NCBI GenBank assembly: GCA_964577205.1 | Contig: CAZNYG010000002.1 | Span: 5,300 to 69,299 of the forward strand | Length of the DNA: 64,000 nucleotides | Direction: 5' to 3' | Source: CAZNYG01 sp964577205 | Lineage (GTDB): Bacteria > Elusimicrobiota > Endomicrobiia > Endomicrobiales > CAIRNS01 | Shown here: piece by piece, positions 17,221-25,333 of the stretch | Numbering within the stretch: position 1 is the first letter of the stretch | Layout of the letters: every line of letters begins with the position of its first letter | Translations under genes and position numbers: made by a program | The notes under the pieces: generated by a model | Database searches by the model: none | Seen by the model: only the letters and a program-made list of their open reading frames with translations | Told to the model about the DNA's origin: nothing

Positions 17221-17439
17221 TGTAAATTTCAAATTGAGTCGATTGAAAAAGTCTTTTGTGTGTCATTCCCGCGAAAGCGGGAATCCATGAATACCGTCGA
17301 TGATGGATCCCCGACGACTTCCATTATGTGGACATGAATGAAGTCCCGCATCCGCGGGTTAAAGACCTTCGTGGATGACAACAAGTCGAAAAGCAGGGGT
17401 TTTTCAATAGACTCAATTTGCGATTTGGAATTTGAAACG
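17221..17439. repeat. Nested inverted-repeat element (MITE-like) before glyA
   Basis: Outer arms AATTGAGTCGATTGAAAAA (17232-17250) and TTTTTCAATAGACTCAATT (17400-17418) match at 18 of 19 positions. Inside lies a second unit from about 17257 to 17381 with ends TGTCATTCC / GGATGACA. It contains the 20-base palindrome ATTCCCGCGAAAGCGGGAAT (17265-17284), which fits the dRS3-type ATTCCC-N8-GGGAAT pattern known from Neisseria, and a CCCGC/GCGGG stem (17345-17358). AAATTTCAAAT-type words flank the whole. Confidence 0.65.
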
Positions 17440-17468
17440 TATTGCTACTCATATTTAAGGAGATTCAC

Positions 17469-18701
17469 ATGAGCTACATCGCCGGTCAGGACCCTGAAGT
17501 CTATGCCATCATACAGAAGGAAATGGAACGCGAGAAGAACACCCTTGAACGGATCGCTTCCGAGAACCATACCTCACTTGCCGTCATGGAAGCTCAGGGA
17601 TAGGTGCTGACCAATAAATACGCCGAAGGTTATCCGGGCAGGCGTTATTACGGCGGCTGCGAGTTCGTGGACATGGCGGAGAACCTGGCCATAAAGCGGG
17701 CGAAGGAACTGTTCGGCGCCGAACATGTGAACGTCCAGCCGCATTCCGGCTCCCAAGCGAATATCGCCAGCTATTTCGCTCTTCTTAACAACGGAGATAC
17801 TATTCTGGGCATGAACCTGGCGCACGGCGGCCATCTCACCCACGGCAGCCCCGTAAATTTTTCCGGGAAGAACTACAAGATCGTTCCCTATACCGTCCGC
17901 CAGGACACGGAATGCATCGACTATGACGAAATGGAACGCCTCGCGAAAGAACACAAACCCCGCATGATCGTTACCGGAGCGAGCGCGTATTCGCGCGTCT
18001 GGGACTGGAAGCGCATCCGTGGGATCGCAGACGGCGTCGGCGCGTACCTGTTCGCGGACATCGCGCATTACGCCGGCCTTATCGCTGCGGGCATCTATCC
18101 TTCCGCCGTCCCGTACGCGGACGTAGTGACGACCACGACCCACAAAACGCTGCGCGGCCCGCGCGCCGGCATGATCATGTGCAGGGAACAGTACGCGAAG
18201 GCGATCGATAAAGCGGTTTTCCCCGGAACGCAGGGCGGCCCGCTGATGCATGTCATCGCGGCCAAGGCTGTCGCGTTCGGAGAGGCCCTCAAACCTGAAT
18301 TCAAGACCTATCAGGAACAGGTGCTTAAAAATGCCCGCGCTTTTGCCGCCGCGCTGTCAAAAGGCGGCCTGCGCATCGTGTCCGGGGGCACTGACTGCCA
18401 TATGTTCCTTGTGGACGTCCGCTCTCTCGGCATCAACGGCAGGGAAGCGCAGGACATTCTCGAAAAAGTGCATATAACCGCGAACCGCAACGCCATACCC
18501 TACGATCCGGAGAAACCCGCGATAACTTCGGGCGTGCGCATCGGGACGCCGGCGGTCACCACCCGCGGCATGAAAGAGCGCGATATCGAAGTCCTCGCGG
18601 ACTGCATCGTGACCGCCCTGAAGGACCGCGCGGACGAGGCGAAACTGTCCGCCGTGACCGAAAGGGTCCTCGCCCTCTGCCGCCAGTTTCCCCTTTACTG
18701 A
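17469..18701 (+). CDS. glyA: Serine hydroxymethyltransferase, interrupted by in-frame TAG at codon 45
   Basis: The reading frame encodes a 410-codon PLP enzyme interconverting serine and glycine with tetrahydrofolate. A strong ribosome binding site (AAGGAG) precedes the ATG at 17469, and the first 44 residues are normal (LERIASENHTSLAVMEAQG). Codon 45 (17601-17603) is TAG where the family has Ser, and the frame then continues perfectly (VLTNKYAEGYPGRRYYGGCEFVD). The PLP lysine is K226 in TTTHKTLRGPRAG. TCG to TAG is a single change. A restart at the next codon, GTG 17604, has AGGGA upstream, but the product would lack the ASEN substrate-binding region and probably be inactive. It is either a real nonsense mutation or an assembly error. 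Confidence 0.9.
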
Positions 18702-18703
18702 TA

Positions 18704-18907
18704 GTGAGTAAGTGAGTAGGGGAGTAAGTGAGTAAGGAACGACAATGAATAAAAGCGATATGAGAAAACAACAACGATATTATGAGGCAGAAAAGATTTC
18801 AAGGGCAAATAATGATGTCAGTAAAGCAATTCGCCGGTGTCGCTGTTTTCTGCTTATTTCGTTTTTGATGTCCCCTTACTCACTTACTCGCTTACTCACT
18901 TTCTCAC
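18704..18907. repeat. Intergenic element with AGTGAGTA inverted ends
   Basis: The left arm at 18704-18737 is made of GTGAGTA/AGTGAGTAAG words. The right arm at 18872-18907 is their reverse complement (CTTACTCA words). The 134 bases between are not repetitive and hold most of a short ORF (18745-18918). The layout resembles a small non-autonomous mobile element, but no target duplication is clear. Partial AGTGAGTA words recur on both sides of hisC. Confidence 0.65.
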
Positions 18908-18918
18908 TTTTATTGTAA
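18745..18918 (+). CDS. Doubtful small ORF inside the AGTGAGTA element
   Basis: 57 codons from an ATG with AAGGA eight bases upstream. The N-terminal half is charged (KSDMRKQQRYYEAEKIS) and the C-terminal third is hydrophobic, but the latter is encoded by the right-hand repeat arm. Codon use is AT-rich, unlike the neighbours. I do not recognise it. It may be chance within a repeat element. Confidence 0.25.
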   Translation: MNKSDMRKQQRYYEAEKISRANNDVSKAIRRCRCFLLISFLMSPYSLTRLLTFSLLL

Positions 18919-18920
18919 TT

Positions 18921-19931
18921 ATGCTTTTCTTCCTTGCGTTCATGTTTGCATTGATTGGGACGGTGTTCTTTACGCCGGCCTCGGTACGCCTCGCGCGCAG
19001 GTTCGGGGTGCTGGATTATCCCATGGCCCGTAAAGTCCACCGCCAGCCGGTCCCGAGATGGGGCGGGATCGGTATCTATTGCGGTTTTCTATCGGCCTTG
19101 ACGGCGGCCACTCTGTTCTTTCCGTCTTTCCGGGACCTGCTGGCCATGAGGGGAGGAGGACTTCTCCGGCAGCTGGCGGGCATCCTGTTCGGCGGCGGTC
19201 TCGTGTTCGTCCTGGGCCTGATCGACGACCGGAAGCCCGTGAACGCCTTATCGAAACTGCTTACCCAGATCATCGCGGCGTATATTGCCATGGATTTCGG
19301 CGTCCGTATCAGCGGGATCACACTTCCTTTTCATCAGGCATATTTCGCTTTCCCTCTTATCCTGAGCGAGGTCATAACGGTGTTCTGGATCATCGGTTTC
19401 ATGAACACGATCAACCTCGTTGACGGGCTCGACGGGCTGGCGTCCGGCATCGTTGCGATCGCGTCCGGAACGTTCTTTATCGTCGCCCTTCTCCAGCGGC
19501 AGGCCGCCACGGCGGCACTGGCCAACCAGCTGACGATGGCCGCGGTCCTTGCCGCGGGATTGACCGGAGCGTGCCTGGGATTCCTTCTGTTCAATTTTCA
19601 TCCGGCGCGGGTTTTCATGGGAGATTCGGGCGCGCTGTTCCTCGGCTTCATGCTGGCCGCCATAAGCACCGTCGGCACGTTGAAGAGTACCGCGTTCATG
19701 GCGATATTCATCCCGATCACGGTCGTGGCCCTGCCGATCATGGATGTCGCTCTTTCGATCTTCCGCAGAATGAGGCAGGGATACGGCGTCATGCAGCCGG
19801 ACAAGGACCATATCCATCACCATCTGCTGCGTTTCGGCTGGACCCATCGCGAGGTGGTGCTGTTGATGTACGTCTTCACTCTGCTTCTCGCGATCGGCTC
19901 GATACTCCTGACGGTGTTCAAGGGAACGTAA
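18921..19931 (+). CDS. Undecaprenyl-phosphate GlcNAc-1-phosphate transferase, WecA/TagO-like
   Basis: A 336-residue multi-pass membrane enzyme of the MraY/WecA family with about ten hydrophobic segments, which starts a polyprenyl-linked glycan by moving a sugar-1-phosphate onto undecaprenyl phosphate. Motifs: KVHRQPVPRWGGIGIY, LGLIDDRKPVNAL, NTINLVDGLDGLASG, HPARVFMGDSGALFLG and the WecA-type histidine motif DKDHIHHHLLRFG. That histidine motif points to the UDP-GlcNAc-using branch rather than MraY. The start at 18921 is used because upstream in-frame codons lie in the repeat arm. wecB follows, so surface-polysaccharide initiation is likely. Confidence 0.88.
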   Translation: MLFFLAFMFALIGTVFFTPASVRLARRFGVLDYPMARKVHRQPVPRWGGIGIYCGFLSALTAATLFFPSFRDLLAMRGGGLLRQLAGILFGGGLVFVLGLIDDRKPVNALSKLLTQIIAAYIAMDFGVRISGITLPFHQAYFAFPLILSEVITVFWIIGFMNTINLVDGLDGLASGIVAIASGTFFIVALLQRQAATAALANQLTMAAVLAAGLTGACLGFLLFNFHPARVFMGDSGALFLGFMLAAISTVGTLKSTAFMAIFIPITVVALPIMDVALSIFRRMRQGYGVMQPDKDHIHHHLLRFGWTHREVVLLMYVFTLLLAIGSILLTVFKGT

Positions 19932-19938
19932 GAAGGCA

Positions 19939-19970
19939 TTGCAAATCGTAAATCGCAAATCGCACATTGA
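19939..19970. repeat. Intergenic word repeat, CAAATCG family
   Basis: CAAATCG/TAAATCG words repeat three times between the WecA-like gene and wecB. An AATTTGAAATT word lies at 20051-20063. The family recurs around hisC and at 17221-17439. Confidence 0.5.
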
Positions 19971-20084
19971 GAGACAAGGCAAAGGCATTATAGAACAAAA
20001 CCGGTAAGTGTTATTCTTCCTTTGCGAATAAACCATGTCGTTATGCCGTTCAATTTGAAATTATTAATGTCTCCCAGGGGTTTT

Positions 20085-21269
20085 ATGAAAAAAAAGATCA
20101 TGCTGGTGTTCGGGACGCGGCCGGAGGCCATTAAAATGGCGCCGGTTATCGAGGAGTTGAAGGCCGGGAAAGAAGAGTTTTCCGTCGTCGTCTGTGTCAC
20201 GGCGCAGCACCGGCAGATGCTGGACGAGGTGCTGAGCATATTCCGCATCCGCCCCGAACACGATCTCAATATCATGCAGGACGGCCAGACGCTTTATCAC
20301 ATCACTTCAGCCGCTCTCTGCCGCATGGAGAAAGTCTTGAGCGGGGAAAAGCCCGACCTGGTGCTCGTTCACGGCGATACTACGACGACGTTCGCCGCCA
20401 CGCTCGCCGCGTTCTATCAGAAAATACCGGTGGGCCATGTCGAAGCGGGGCTCCGCTCGTACGACCGCCGCCAGCCGTTCCCGGAAGAGGCGAACCGCCT
20501 TTTGACGGACGCGCTGTGCGACCTGTATTTCGCTCCCACGGAGACGTCGCGCAAAGCGCTCCGGAAGGAGAATGTTCCCGACGAACGCATTTTCATCACC
20601 GGGAACACCGTCATTGACGCGCTGTACCGCGTGCTGGAACGCGGGGCGGCGTTCACGCATCCCCTGCTTAAACACCTGTTCGCGGACGGAGCGCGGCCTT
20701 TCCCCGGGAATATCATCCTGGTCACCGCTCATCGCCGGGAAAATTTCGGCGCTCCGCTCGAAAATGCTTTCCGGGCACTGCGCCGGATCGCGGAGGATCA
20801 CCCCGACGTCCGCGTCTTCTATCCCGTGCATCTGAACCCCAACGTGCAGCAGCCGGCTCATGCCATTCTCGGAGGCACTGCCAATATCCATCTGCTCCCT
20901 CCCCTTTCCTATACCGACCTGGCCGGGCTTATGTCACGTTCCCATATCGTCGTTACGGATTCGGGCGGCCTGCAGGAAGAAGCTCCTTCGCTTGGCAAAC
21001 CGGTGCTGGTGCTCCGCGCGGTGACCGAGCGGCCTGAAGCGGTCCGCGCAGGCACCGTAGATCTGGTCGGGACCGACGAAGAGAAAGTTTACCGGTCGAT
21101 AGCGGAACTGCTGCGCGGCGGCAGGCGCCTTTCGCGCATGGCGCGGTCGGTGAACCCTTACGGCGATGGGAAAGCCGCGTCGCGGACGGTGGAAGCGATC
21201 CGGTACTATTTCAAGATGCGCCGTACCCGCCCGGCGCCGTTCATCCCCGGGAAAGCGAAGAGATCATGA
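20085..21269 (+). CDS. wecB: UDP-N-acetylglucosamine 2-epimerase (non-hydrolysing)
   Basis: A 394-residue GT-B-fold enzyme turning UDP-GlcNAc into UDP-ManNAc for surface polysaccharide. Motifs: MLVFGTRPEAIKMAPVI, VHGDTTTTFAATLAAF, HVEAGLRSYDRRQPFPEE, TGNTVIDALYR, TAHRRENFGAPL, VTDSGGLQEEAPSLGKPVL, all typical of the non-hydrolysing class. The start at 20085 has AGGGG upstream; a longer in-frame reading begins in repeat DNA. It follows the WecA-like transferase and overlaps the next methyltransferase gene by 4 bases. Confidence 0.94.
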   Translation: MKKKIMLVFGTRPEAIKMAPVIEELKAGKEEFSVVVCVTAQHRQMLDEVLSIFRIRPEHDLNIMQDGQTLYHITSAALCRMEKVLSGEKPDLVLVHGDTTTTFAATLAAFYQKIPVGHVEAGLRSYDRRQPFPEEANRLLTDALCDLYFAPTETSRKALRKENVPDERIFITGNTVIDALYRVLERGAAFTHPLLKHLFADGARPFPGNIILVTAHRRENFGAPLENAFRALRRIAEDHPDVRVFYPVHLNPNVQQPAHAILGGTANIHLLPPLSYTDLAGLMSRSHIVVTDSGGLQEEAPSLGKPVLVLRAVTERPEAVRAGTVDLVGTDEEKVYRSIAELLRGGRRLSRMARSVNPYGDGKAASRTVEAIRYYFKMRRTRPAPFIPGKAKRS

Positions 21270-22438
21270 AACGCATCGTTCTCAAGCCCGGTGAAGAGGA
21301 ACGGTCCCTCGCGGGCCATCTGTGGGTCTTTTCGAATGAGATAGCGCGTGTCGAGGATGCCCCTGAGGCCGGCGATATAGTTGGCATGGTATCCTCGCGC
21401 GGAGCGTTCCTGGGACAGGGATTCTACAATCCTCATTCCCTGATCTCGTTCCGTATGCTGTCGCGGGACGACCGCCCGATCGACGCCGCTTTCTGGGACG
21501 AAAAGCTTTCCCGCGCCGGCGGCCTGAGATCGCGGGCGTATCCCGGGGCGCGTTCTTTCCGGGCCGTGTTCGGGGAATCGGACGGGCTGCCGGGACTCAT
21601 CGTCGATAAATATGAACAGTATCTCGCCGTGCAATTCCTGTCCGCCGGCCTTGAAAAACATCAGGCCGCGATCGTCGCCGCGCTGCGCCGCGTGTTCGAT
21701 CCTCGGGGCATCATCGCCCGCAACGATTCGGCGCTCCGCAAACTTGAAGGCCTCGAAGAGGCCGTCAAAGTGATCTCCGGCGCCGTTCCCGAACGCGTGC
21801 AGATAGAAGAGAACGGCATCCGGTATCAGGCCGATCTCAGGGGAGGCCAGAAAACGGGTTTTTTCTTTGATCAGAGAGACAACCGGCGCGTGTTCGCGCA
21901 ATACTGCAAAGGGAAACGGGTGCTGGACGCTTTCTGCCATACGGGGGGCTTCGGCATCAGCGCCGCGCTCGCGGGCGCGACTTCGGTGACCTGGATGGAC
22001 GCGTCGCGGCAGGCTCTCGCGCTCGCCGAAGAGAACGCGTCGTTGAACGGACTTTCATCGATGTTTGCCGGCATATGCGGCGACGCCATGGATTATTTTG
22101 CCGACACTCCGGCGGGTACGGGCAAATTTGATATAATCAATATCGACCCTCCGGCTCTGATAAAGAACAAAAAACATATCCCGGCGGGCTATCGCGCGTA
22201 TCGTTCGTTGAACGCCCATGCCCTGATGATGCTCGACACGGGGGGCATACTTGCCGCCAGTTCCTGCTCGCATCATCTCGCTCCAGAAGATTTTCGCCGC
22301 ATGCTGCGGGAAGCGGCCGGCAAAGCGCGGCGTCAGGTGCGGCTGCTCGAGCTGAGATCGCAGGCCGGAGACCATCCCGTGATCCTGTCGATGCCCGAGA
22401 CGGAATACCTGAAGTTCGCGATGGTGGAAGTCATTTAA
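21266..22438 (+). CDS. RlmI/RlmK-like class I rRNA methyltransferase with PUA domain
   Basis: A 390-residue SAM-dependent methyltransferase. The N-terminal PUA-like domain (about 1-70) reads LKPGEEERSLAGHLWVFSNEI. The central EEHxxR-type region has GGQKTGFFFDQRDNRRVF. The SAM-binding Rossmann domain starts with VLDAFCHTGGFGISAALAGA near residue 213 and carries the catalytic motif NIDPPALIKNKK. E. coli RlmI makes m5C1962 in 23S rRNA; this protein is a family relative and its exact site is unknown. Start overlaps wecB as ATGA. Confidence 0.88.
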   Translation: MKRIVLKPGEEERSLAGHLWVFSNEIARVEDAPEAGDIVGMVSSRGAFLGQGFYNPHSLISFRMLSRDDRPIDAAFWDEKLSRAGGLRSRAYPGARSFRAVFGESDGLPGLIVDKYEQYLAVQFLSAGLEKHQAAIVAALRRVFDPRGIIARNDSALRKLEGLEEAVKVISGAVPERVQIEENGIRYQADLRGGQKTGFFFDQRDNRRVFAQYCKGKRVLDAFCHTGGFGISAALAGATSVTWMDASRQALALAEENASLNGLSSMFAGICGDAMDYFADTPAGTGKFDIINIDPPALIKNKKHIPAGYRAYRSLNAHALMMLDTGGILAASSCSHHLAPEDFRRMLREAAGKARRQVRLLELRSQAGDHPVILSMPETEYLKFAMVEVI

Positions 22439-22440
22439 GG

Positions 22441-22466
22441 CTGTCAGCGATCAGCAGTGCGAGTGC
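22441..22466. repeat. Intergenic word repeat, CTGTCAGC/CAGTGCGAG words
   Basis: CTGTCAGCGATCAGCAGTGC-type words directly follow the methyltransferase stop and precede the GTTCATTGG element, so two families adjoin here. Confidence 0.4.
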
Positions 22467-22478
22467 AGAGAAAGTAAG

Positions 22479-22574
22479 GGCGTTCATTGGTTCATTAGTT
22501 CATTGGAGAGTCAACGCCATTGTAACGACCGGTTTGTACTAATGAACAAGTGAACAAATCAACCAATGAACGCC
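22479..22574. repeat. Intergenic word repeat, GTTCATTGG family, inverted pair
   Basis: GGCGTTCATTGG (22479-22490) pairs perfectly with CCAATGAACGCC (22563-22574). Inner GTTCATTAGTT / ACTAATGAAC words also pair. The long hairpin lies upstream of queF. Confidence 0.7.
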
Positions 22575-22588
22575 GTTGAGGTATAAGA

Positions 22589-23005
22589 ATGAAAAAAACA
22601 ACCAGGAAAAAACTCTCCGCTTTAAGACCCGTGTTCGCGAAGGTATCCCCGTCGCTGCTTGAGGTGATGCCGTATGAGTACGCGGGCAGGACCATCGATA
22701 TAGCGGTTGAAACCGACGAGTTCACCTGTCTGTGCCCCTGGTCGGGTTTGCCCGATTTCGCCCATCTTACCATTACGTACGCGCCGGCGGCAGTCGTTAT
22801 CGAGCTGAAATCGCTCAAATATTATCTGCAGTCGTACCGGATGGTCGGCATGGTGCACGAGAGCGTCGTCAACCGCATTCTTGAAGATCTCGTCGCGGTC
22901 GCTCATCCCCGCTCGATGGCCGTGGAACTGGTTTTCGGCGTGCGCGGAGGCATTACGACAACGGTCGCGGCGCAGTATGGGGAGAAAAGCAAACATAAAA
23001 TGTAA
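22589..23005 (+). CDS. queF: NADPH-dependent 7-cyano-7-deazaguanine reductase
   Basis: A 138-residue type I QueF, a T-fold enzyme reducing preQ0 to preQ1 in queuosine biosynthesis. The catalytic Cys is C49 and the Asp D56 in FTCLCPWSGLPDFA, the spacing known from Bacillus QueF (C55, D62). The substrate and NADPH motif ELKSLKYYLQSYR follows. The last residues (SKHKM) and the TAA stop are supplied by the start of an AAAATGTAAAATA word repeat. No other queuosine genes are in the window. Confidence 0.94.
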   Translation: MKKTTRKKLSALRPVFAKVSPSLLEVMPYEYAGRTIDIAVETDEFTCLCPWSGLPDFAHLTITYAPAAVVIELKSLKYYLQSYRMVGMVHESVVNRILEDLVAVAHPRSMAVELVFGVRGGITTTVAAQYGEKSKHKM

Positions 23006-23027
23006 AATAAAAAGTATAAAATAAAGG
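22994..23027. repeat. Word repeat, AAAATGTAAAATA family, over the queF stop
   Basis: CATAAAATGTAAAATAAAAAG and TATAAAATAAAG words begin inside the queF coding end and contain its stop codon. Related to 14684-14785 and 28454-28486. Confidence 0.5.
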
Positions 23028-23089
23028 CGAGAACGGACGGAAGTCAACGGCAGTACAGGCTGCTTTAACGCTGCTGACAGAGGAATTGA

Positions 23090-24442
23090 ATGTTTAAAAA
23101 GATCCAGCATATCCATTTTGTCGGCATCGGCGGGTCCGGTATGTCCGGTATCGCCGAAGTCCTTGTCACGCTCGGGTACCGTGTCAGCGGTTCCGATCTC
23201 AGGAAGACGGAAACGACTGAACACCTGAGGAAACAGGGCGCGAAGATATTCATCGGGCATGAGGAGAAGAACATAAAAGGCGCCGATGTCGTCGTGACGT
23301 CGACCGCGGTGGACCGCGGCAACCCCGAAGTGAAGGCCGCGGTAAAGGCGAAGGTCCCGGTCATCCCGCGCATCGAAATGCTGGCCGAACTGGCACGCCT
23401 GAAATACGCTGTCACGATCGCCGGCACGCACGGCAAGACAACGACGACGTCCCTGGCCTCGCTCATCCTCCAGAAGGGCGGCCTTGATCCGACGATCGTG
23501 ATCGGCGGGAGACTGAAGAACCTGAAAAGCGGAGCGCGCCTCGGCAGGGGCGAATACCTGGTGGCGGAGGCCGACGAGTCCGACGGTTCGTTCCTGAAAC
23601 TCTCCCCGACAGTCACCGTCGTCACCAATATCGACAACGACCATCTCGACTATTACGGCACGCTCGAGAACATCAGGCGAGCTTTTGTGCGCCATATAAA
23701 CAGTGTCCCATTCTACGGGTGCGCCGTGCTGTGTTCCGACGACGCGAACGTGCGCGGGATCATTCCGGAAATGAAACGCCGCTACGTCACCTACGGCCTT
23801 GAGGGAAAGCCGGATTATACGGCCGCGGAGATCAAACCCCTGGAGTGCGGTTCAAGTTTCCAGGTTATCGCCGGCGGAAAGAAAAAGGGGGCGATCGCTC
23901 TGCGCGTTCCGGGACGTCACAATATCCTGAACGCGCTCGCCGCCGCCGCGGTGGGGCTTGAACTCGGCATCCCGTTCCCAAGTATCGCCGAAGCGCTGGG
24001 CGAATATGCCGGCGTCGGCCGCCGCCTGGAGATCAAAGGCGATAAAAGCGGTGTTCTTGTTATCGACGATTACGGCCATCATCCAACCGAAATTAAAGCT
24101 ACGATCGCGGCTGTCAAGGGCAGCTGGCCTCGCCGTAAACTGACCGTTCTTTTCCAGCCGCACCGCTACAGCCGTACCGCTCATCTCTACCGGGAGTTCG
24201 CCGGCGTGTTCGATGCCGCGGACAATATTCAGCTGCTTGATATCTATCCCGCGGGAGAACAACCGGTCCCCGGCGTCACCAGCCAGCTCATATACGAGAT
24301 CATGAAAGACCGCGGCCTTCCCGTGGAACACTACAAGGGAGTCGAGCTTCTCGCGAAACGCGTCACCGACGGTGACATCGTTCTCACGCTGGGAGCGGGC
24401 GACGTATGGAAACAGGGCGAAGAACTCCTCAAAATGATATAG
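23090..24442 (+). CDS. murC: UDP-N-acetylmuramate--L-alanine ligase
   Basis: A 450-residue Mur ligase adding L-alanine to UDP-MurNAc. Domain 1 begins HFVGIGGSGMSGIAEVLV, the MurC-specific glycine loop. The ATP P-loop is GTHGKTTTT at 112-120. YLVAEADESDGSFLKL, NIDNDHLDYYG and VPGRHNILNALAA follow in order. The C-terminal domain contains DYGHHPTEI and FQPHRYSRT. It opens the cell-wall and division block. The 3' end overlaps murB by 37 bases. Upstream is a repeat-bearing gap after queF, so a promoter may lie there, but I see no clear one. Confidence 0.97.
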   Translation: MFKKIQHIHFVGIGGSGMSGIAEVLVTLGYRVSGSDLRKTETTEHLRKQGAKIFIGHEEKNIKGADVVVTSTAVDRGNPEVKAAVKAKVPVIPRIEMLAELARLKYAVTIAGTHGKTTTTSLASLILQKGGLDPTIVIGGRLKNLKSGARLGRGEYLVAEADESDGSFLKLSPTVTVVTNIDNDHLDYYGTLENIRRAFVRHINSVPFYGCAVLCSDDANVRGIIPEMKRRYVTYGLEGKPDYTAAEIKPLECGSSFQVIAGGKKKGAIALRVPGRHNILNALAAAAVGLELGIPFPSIAEALGEYAGVGRRLEIKGDKSGVLVIDDYGHHPTEIKATIAAVKGSWPRRKLTVLFQPHRYSRTAHLYREFAGVFDAADNIQLLDIYPAGEQPVPGVTSQLIYEIMKDRGLPVEHYKGVELLAKRVTDGDIVLTLGAGDVWKQGEELLKMI

Positions 24443-25326
24443 CCGCGCGTCTCGCGGAAGCTTCCGGAGGGCCGGTCCGCCGCGACGAGCCTCTCGCGCC
24501 GCTCACGACCTATCGTATAGGAGGTCCCGCGCTTTATTTCGCGGAGGCCCCTTCCCGCCGGGGCCTGGCGCTTCTGCTGCGGGCCGTCCGTACGCTTCAG
24601 CTTCCGTATGTGATTTTGGGCGGAGGCTCCAACGTACTTTTCGGCGACAACGGTTTCCCCGGCGTTGTTATACGCCTGACCGGCGATTTTAACGCCTGGC
24701 GGCTTGAAGGGGATACCCTTGTCGCGGGAGCAGGAACGCCGCTGGCGCTGCTCGTGAAAAAAACAGCGGAGCTGGGTTTCGGCGGGCTGGAACCGCTTGC
24801 CGGTATCCCGGGCACGCTGGGCGGCGCCGTTATGGGCAATGCCGGCACGAAAGAAGGATGGATCGGCGATCTCCTTGCGGGCGTTGACATCCTCACGGAA
24901 AACGGGGAAATGCTTACCCGGAACCGTTCCGATATAAATTTTGCCTACCGTTCTTCGGGATTGGAAAACACCGTCATACTGGGCGCCTCGTTCCACTTGA
25001 AAAAGGGGCAAAAAAATGATATTGTTACTGAAATAAATAATCGCCTGTCCCGTCGTGAGGAGTCTCAGCCGCAGGGAACGGGCAATGCCGGTTCGGTTTT
25101 TAAAAATCCGCCGGGAGACAGCGCCGGGCGTTTGATCGAGTCCGCGGGGTTAAAGGGGGCTCGGTGCGGCGGCGCCGTCGTCTCCGATAAACACGCCAAC
25201 TTCATCATCAACACCGGCCACGCTTCCGCCCAGGACGTACGCACGCTGATTTCCATTATCCAAAAGAAAGTACGGGAGACGTTCAACGTCCCGCTGGAGC
25301 CGGAAATTAAAATTTTTGGAGATTGA
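24406..25326 (+). CDS. murB: UDP-N-acetylenolpyruvoylglucosamine reductase
   Basis: A 306-residue FAD enzyme reducing UDP-GlcNAc-enolpyruvate to UDP-MurNAc. FAD-domain motifs: TTYRIGGPALYFAE, ILGGGSNVLFGDNGFPGVVI, LEPLAGIPGTLGGAVMGNAG. The catalytic region is QGTGNAGSVFKNPPGDSAGRLIE, and the C-terminal Glu lies in VPLEPEI. Its compact C-terminal domain corresponds to type II MurB. The start overlaps murC by 37 bases in another frame. A shorter start is possible but would shorten the N-terminus ahead of LAPLTTYRIGG. Confidence 0.95.
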   Translation: METGRRTPQNDIAARLAEASGGPVRRDEPLAPLTTYRIGGPALYFAEAPSRRGLALLLRAVRTLQLPYVILGGGSNVLFGDNGFPGVVIRLTGDFNAWRLEGDTLVAGAGTPLALLVKKTAELGFGGLEPLAGIPGTLGGAVMGNAGTKEGWIGDLLAGVDILTENGEMLTRNRSDINFAYRSSGLENTVILGASFHLKKGQKNDIVTEINNRLSRREESQPQGTGNAGSVFKNPPGDSAGRLIESAGLKGARCGGAVVSDKHANFIINTGHASAQDVRTLISIIQKKVRETFNVPLEPEIKIFGD

Positions 25327-25333
25327 CGCCAAA

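Noticed and set aside
17221..17439. Insertion sequence with transposase
   Set aside because: Only about 200 bases with no coding capacity; at most a non-autonomous element.
17601..17603. TAG read as pyrrolysine or general amber recoding in glyA
   Set aside because: The family residue is Ser, and TAG serves as the ordinary stop of murC, ftsZ, aroF, the 41186 receiver and the first gene.
18704..18907. CRISPR array
   Set aside because: The repeated units are 7-9 base degenerate words without regular spacers, and no cas genes are in the window.
22439..22588. preQ1 riboswitch before queF
   Set aside because: The gap is filled with word repeats; no short pyrimidine-rich aptamer stem followed by an A-rich tail was found.
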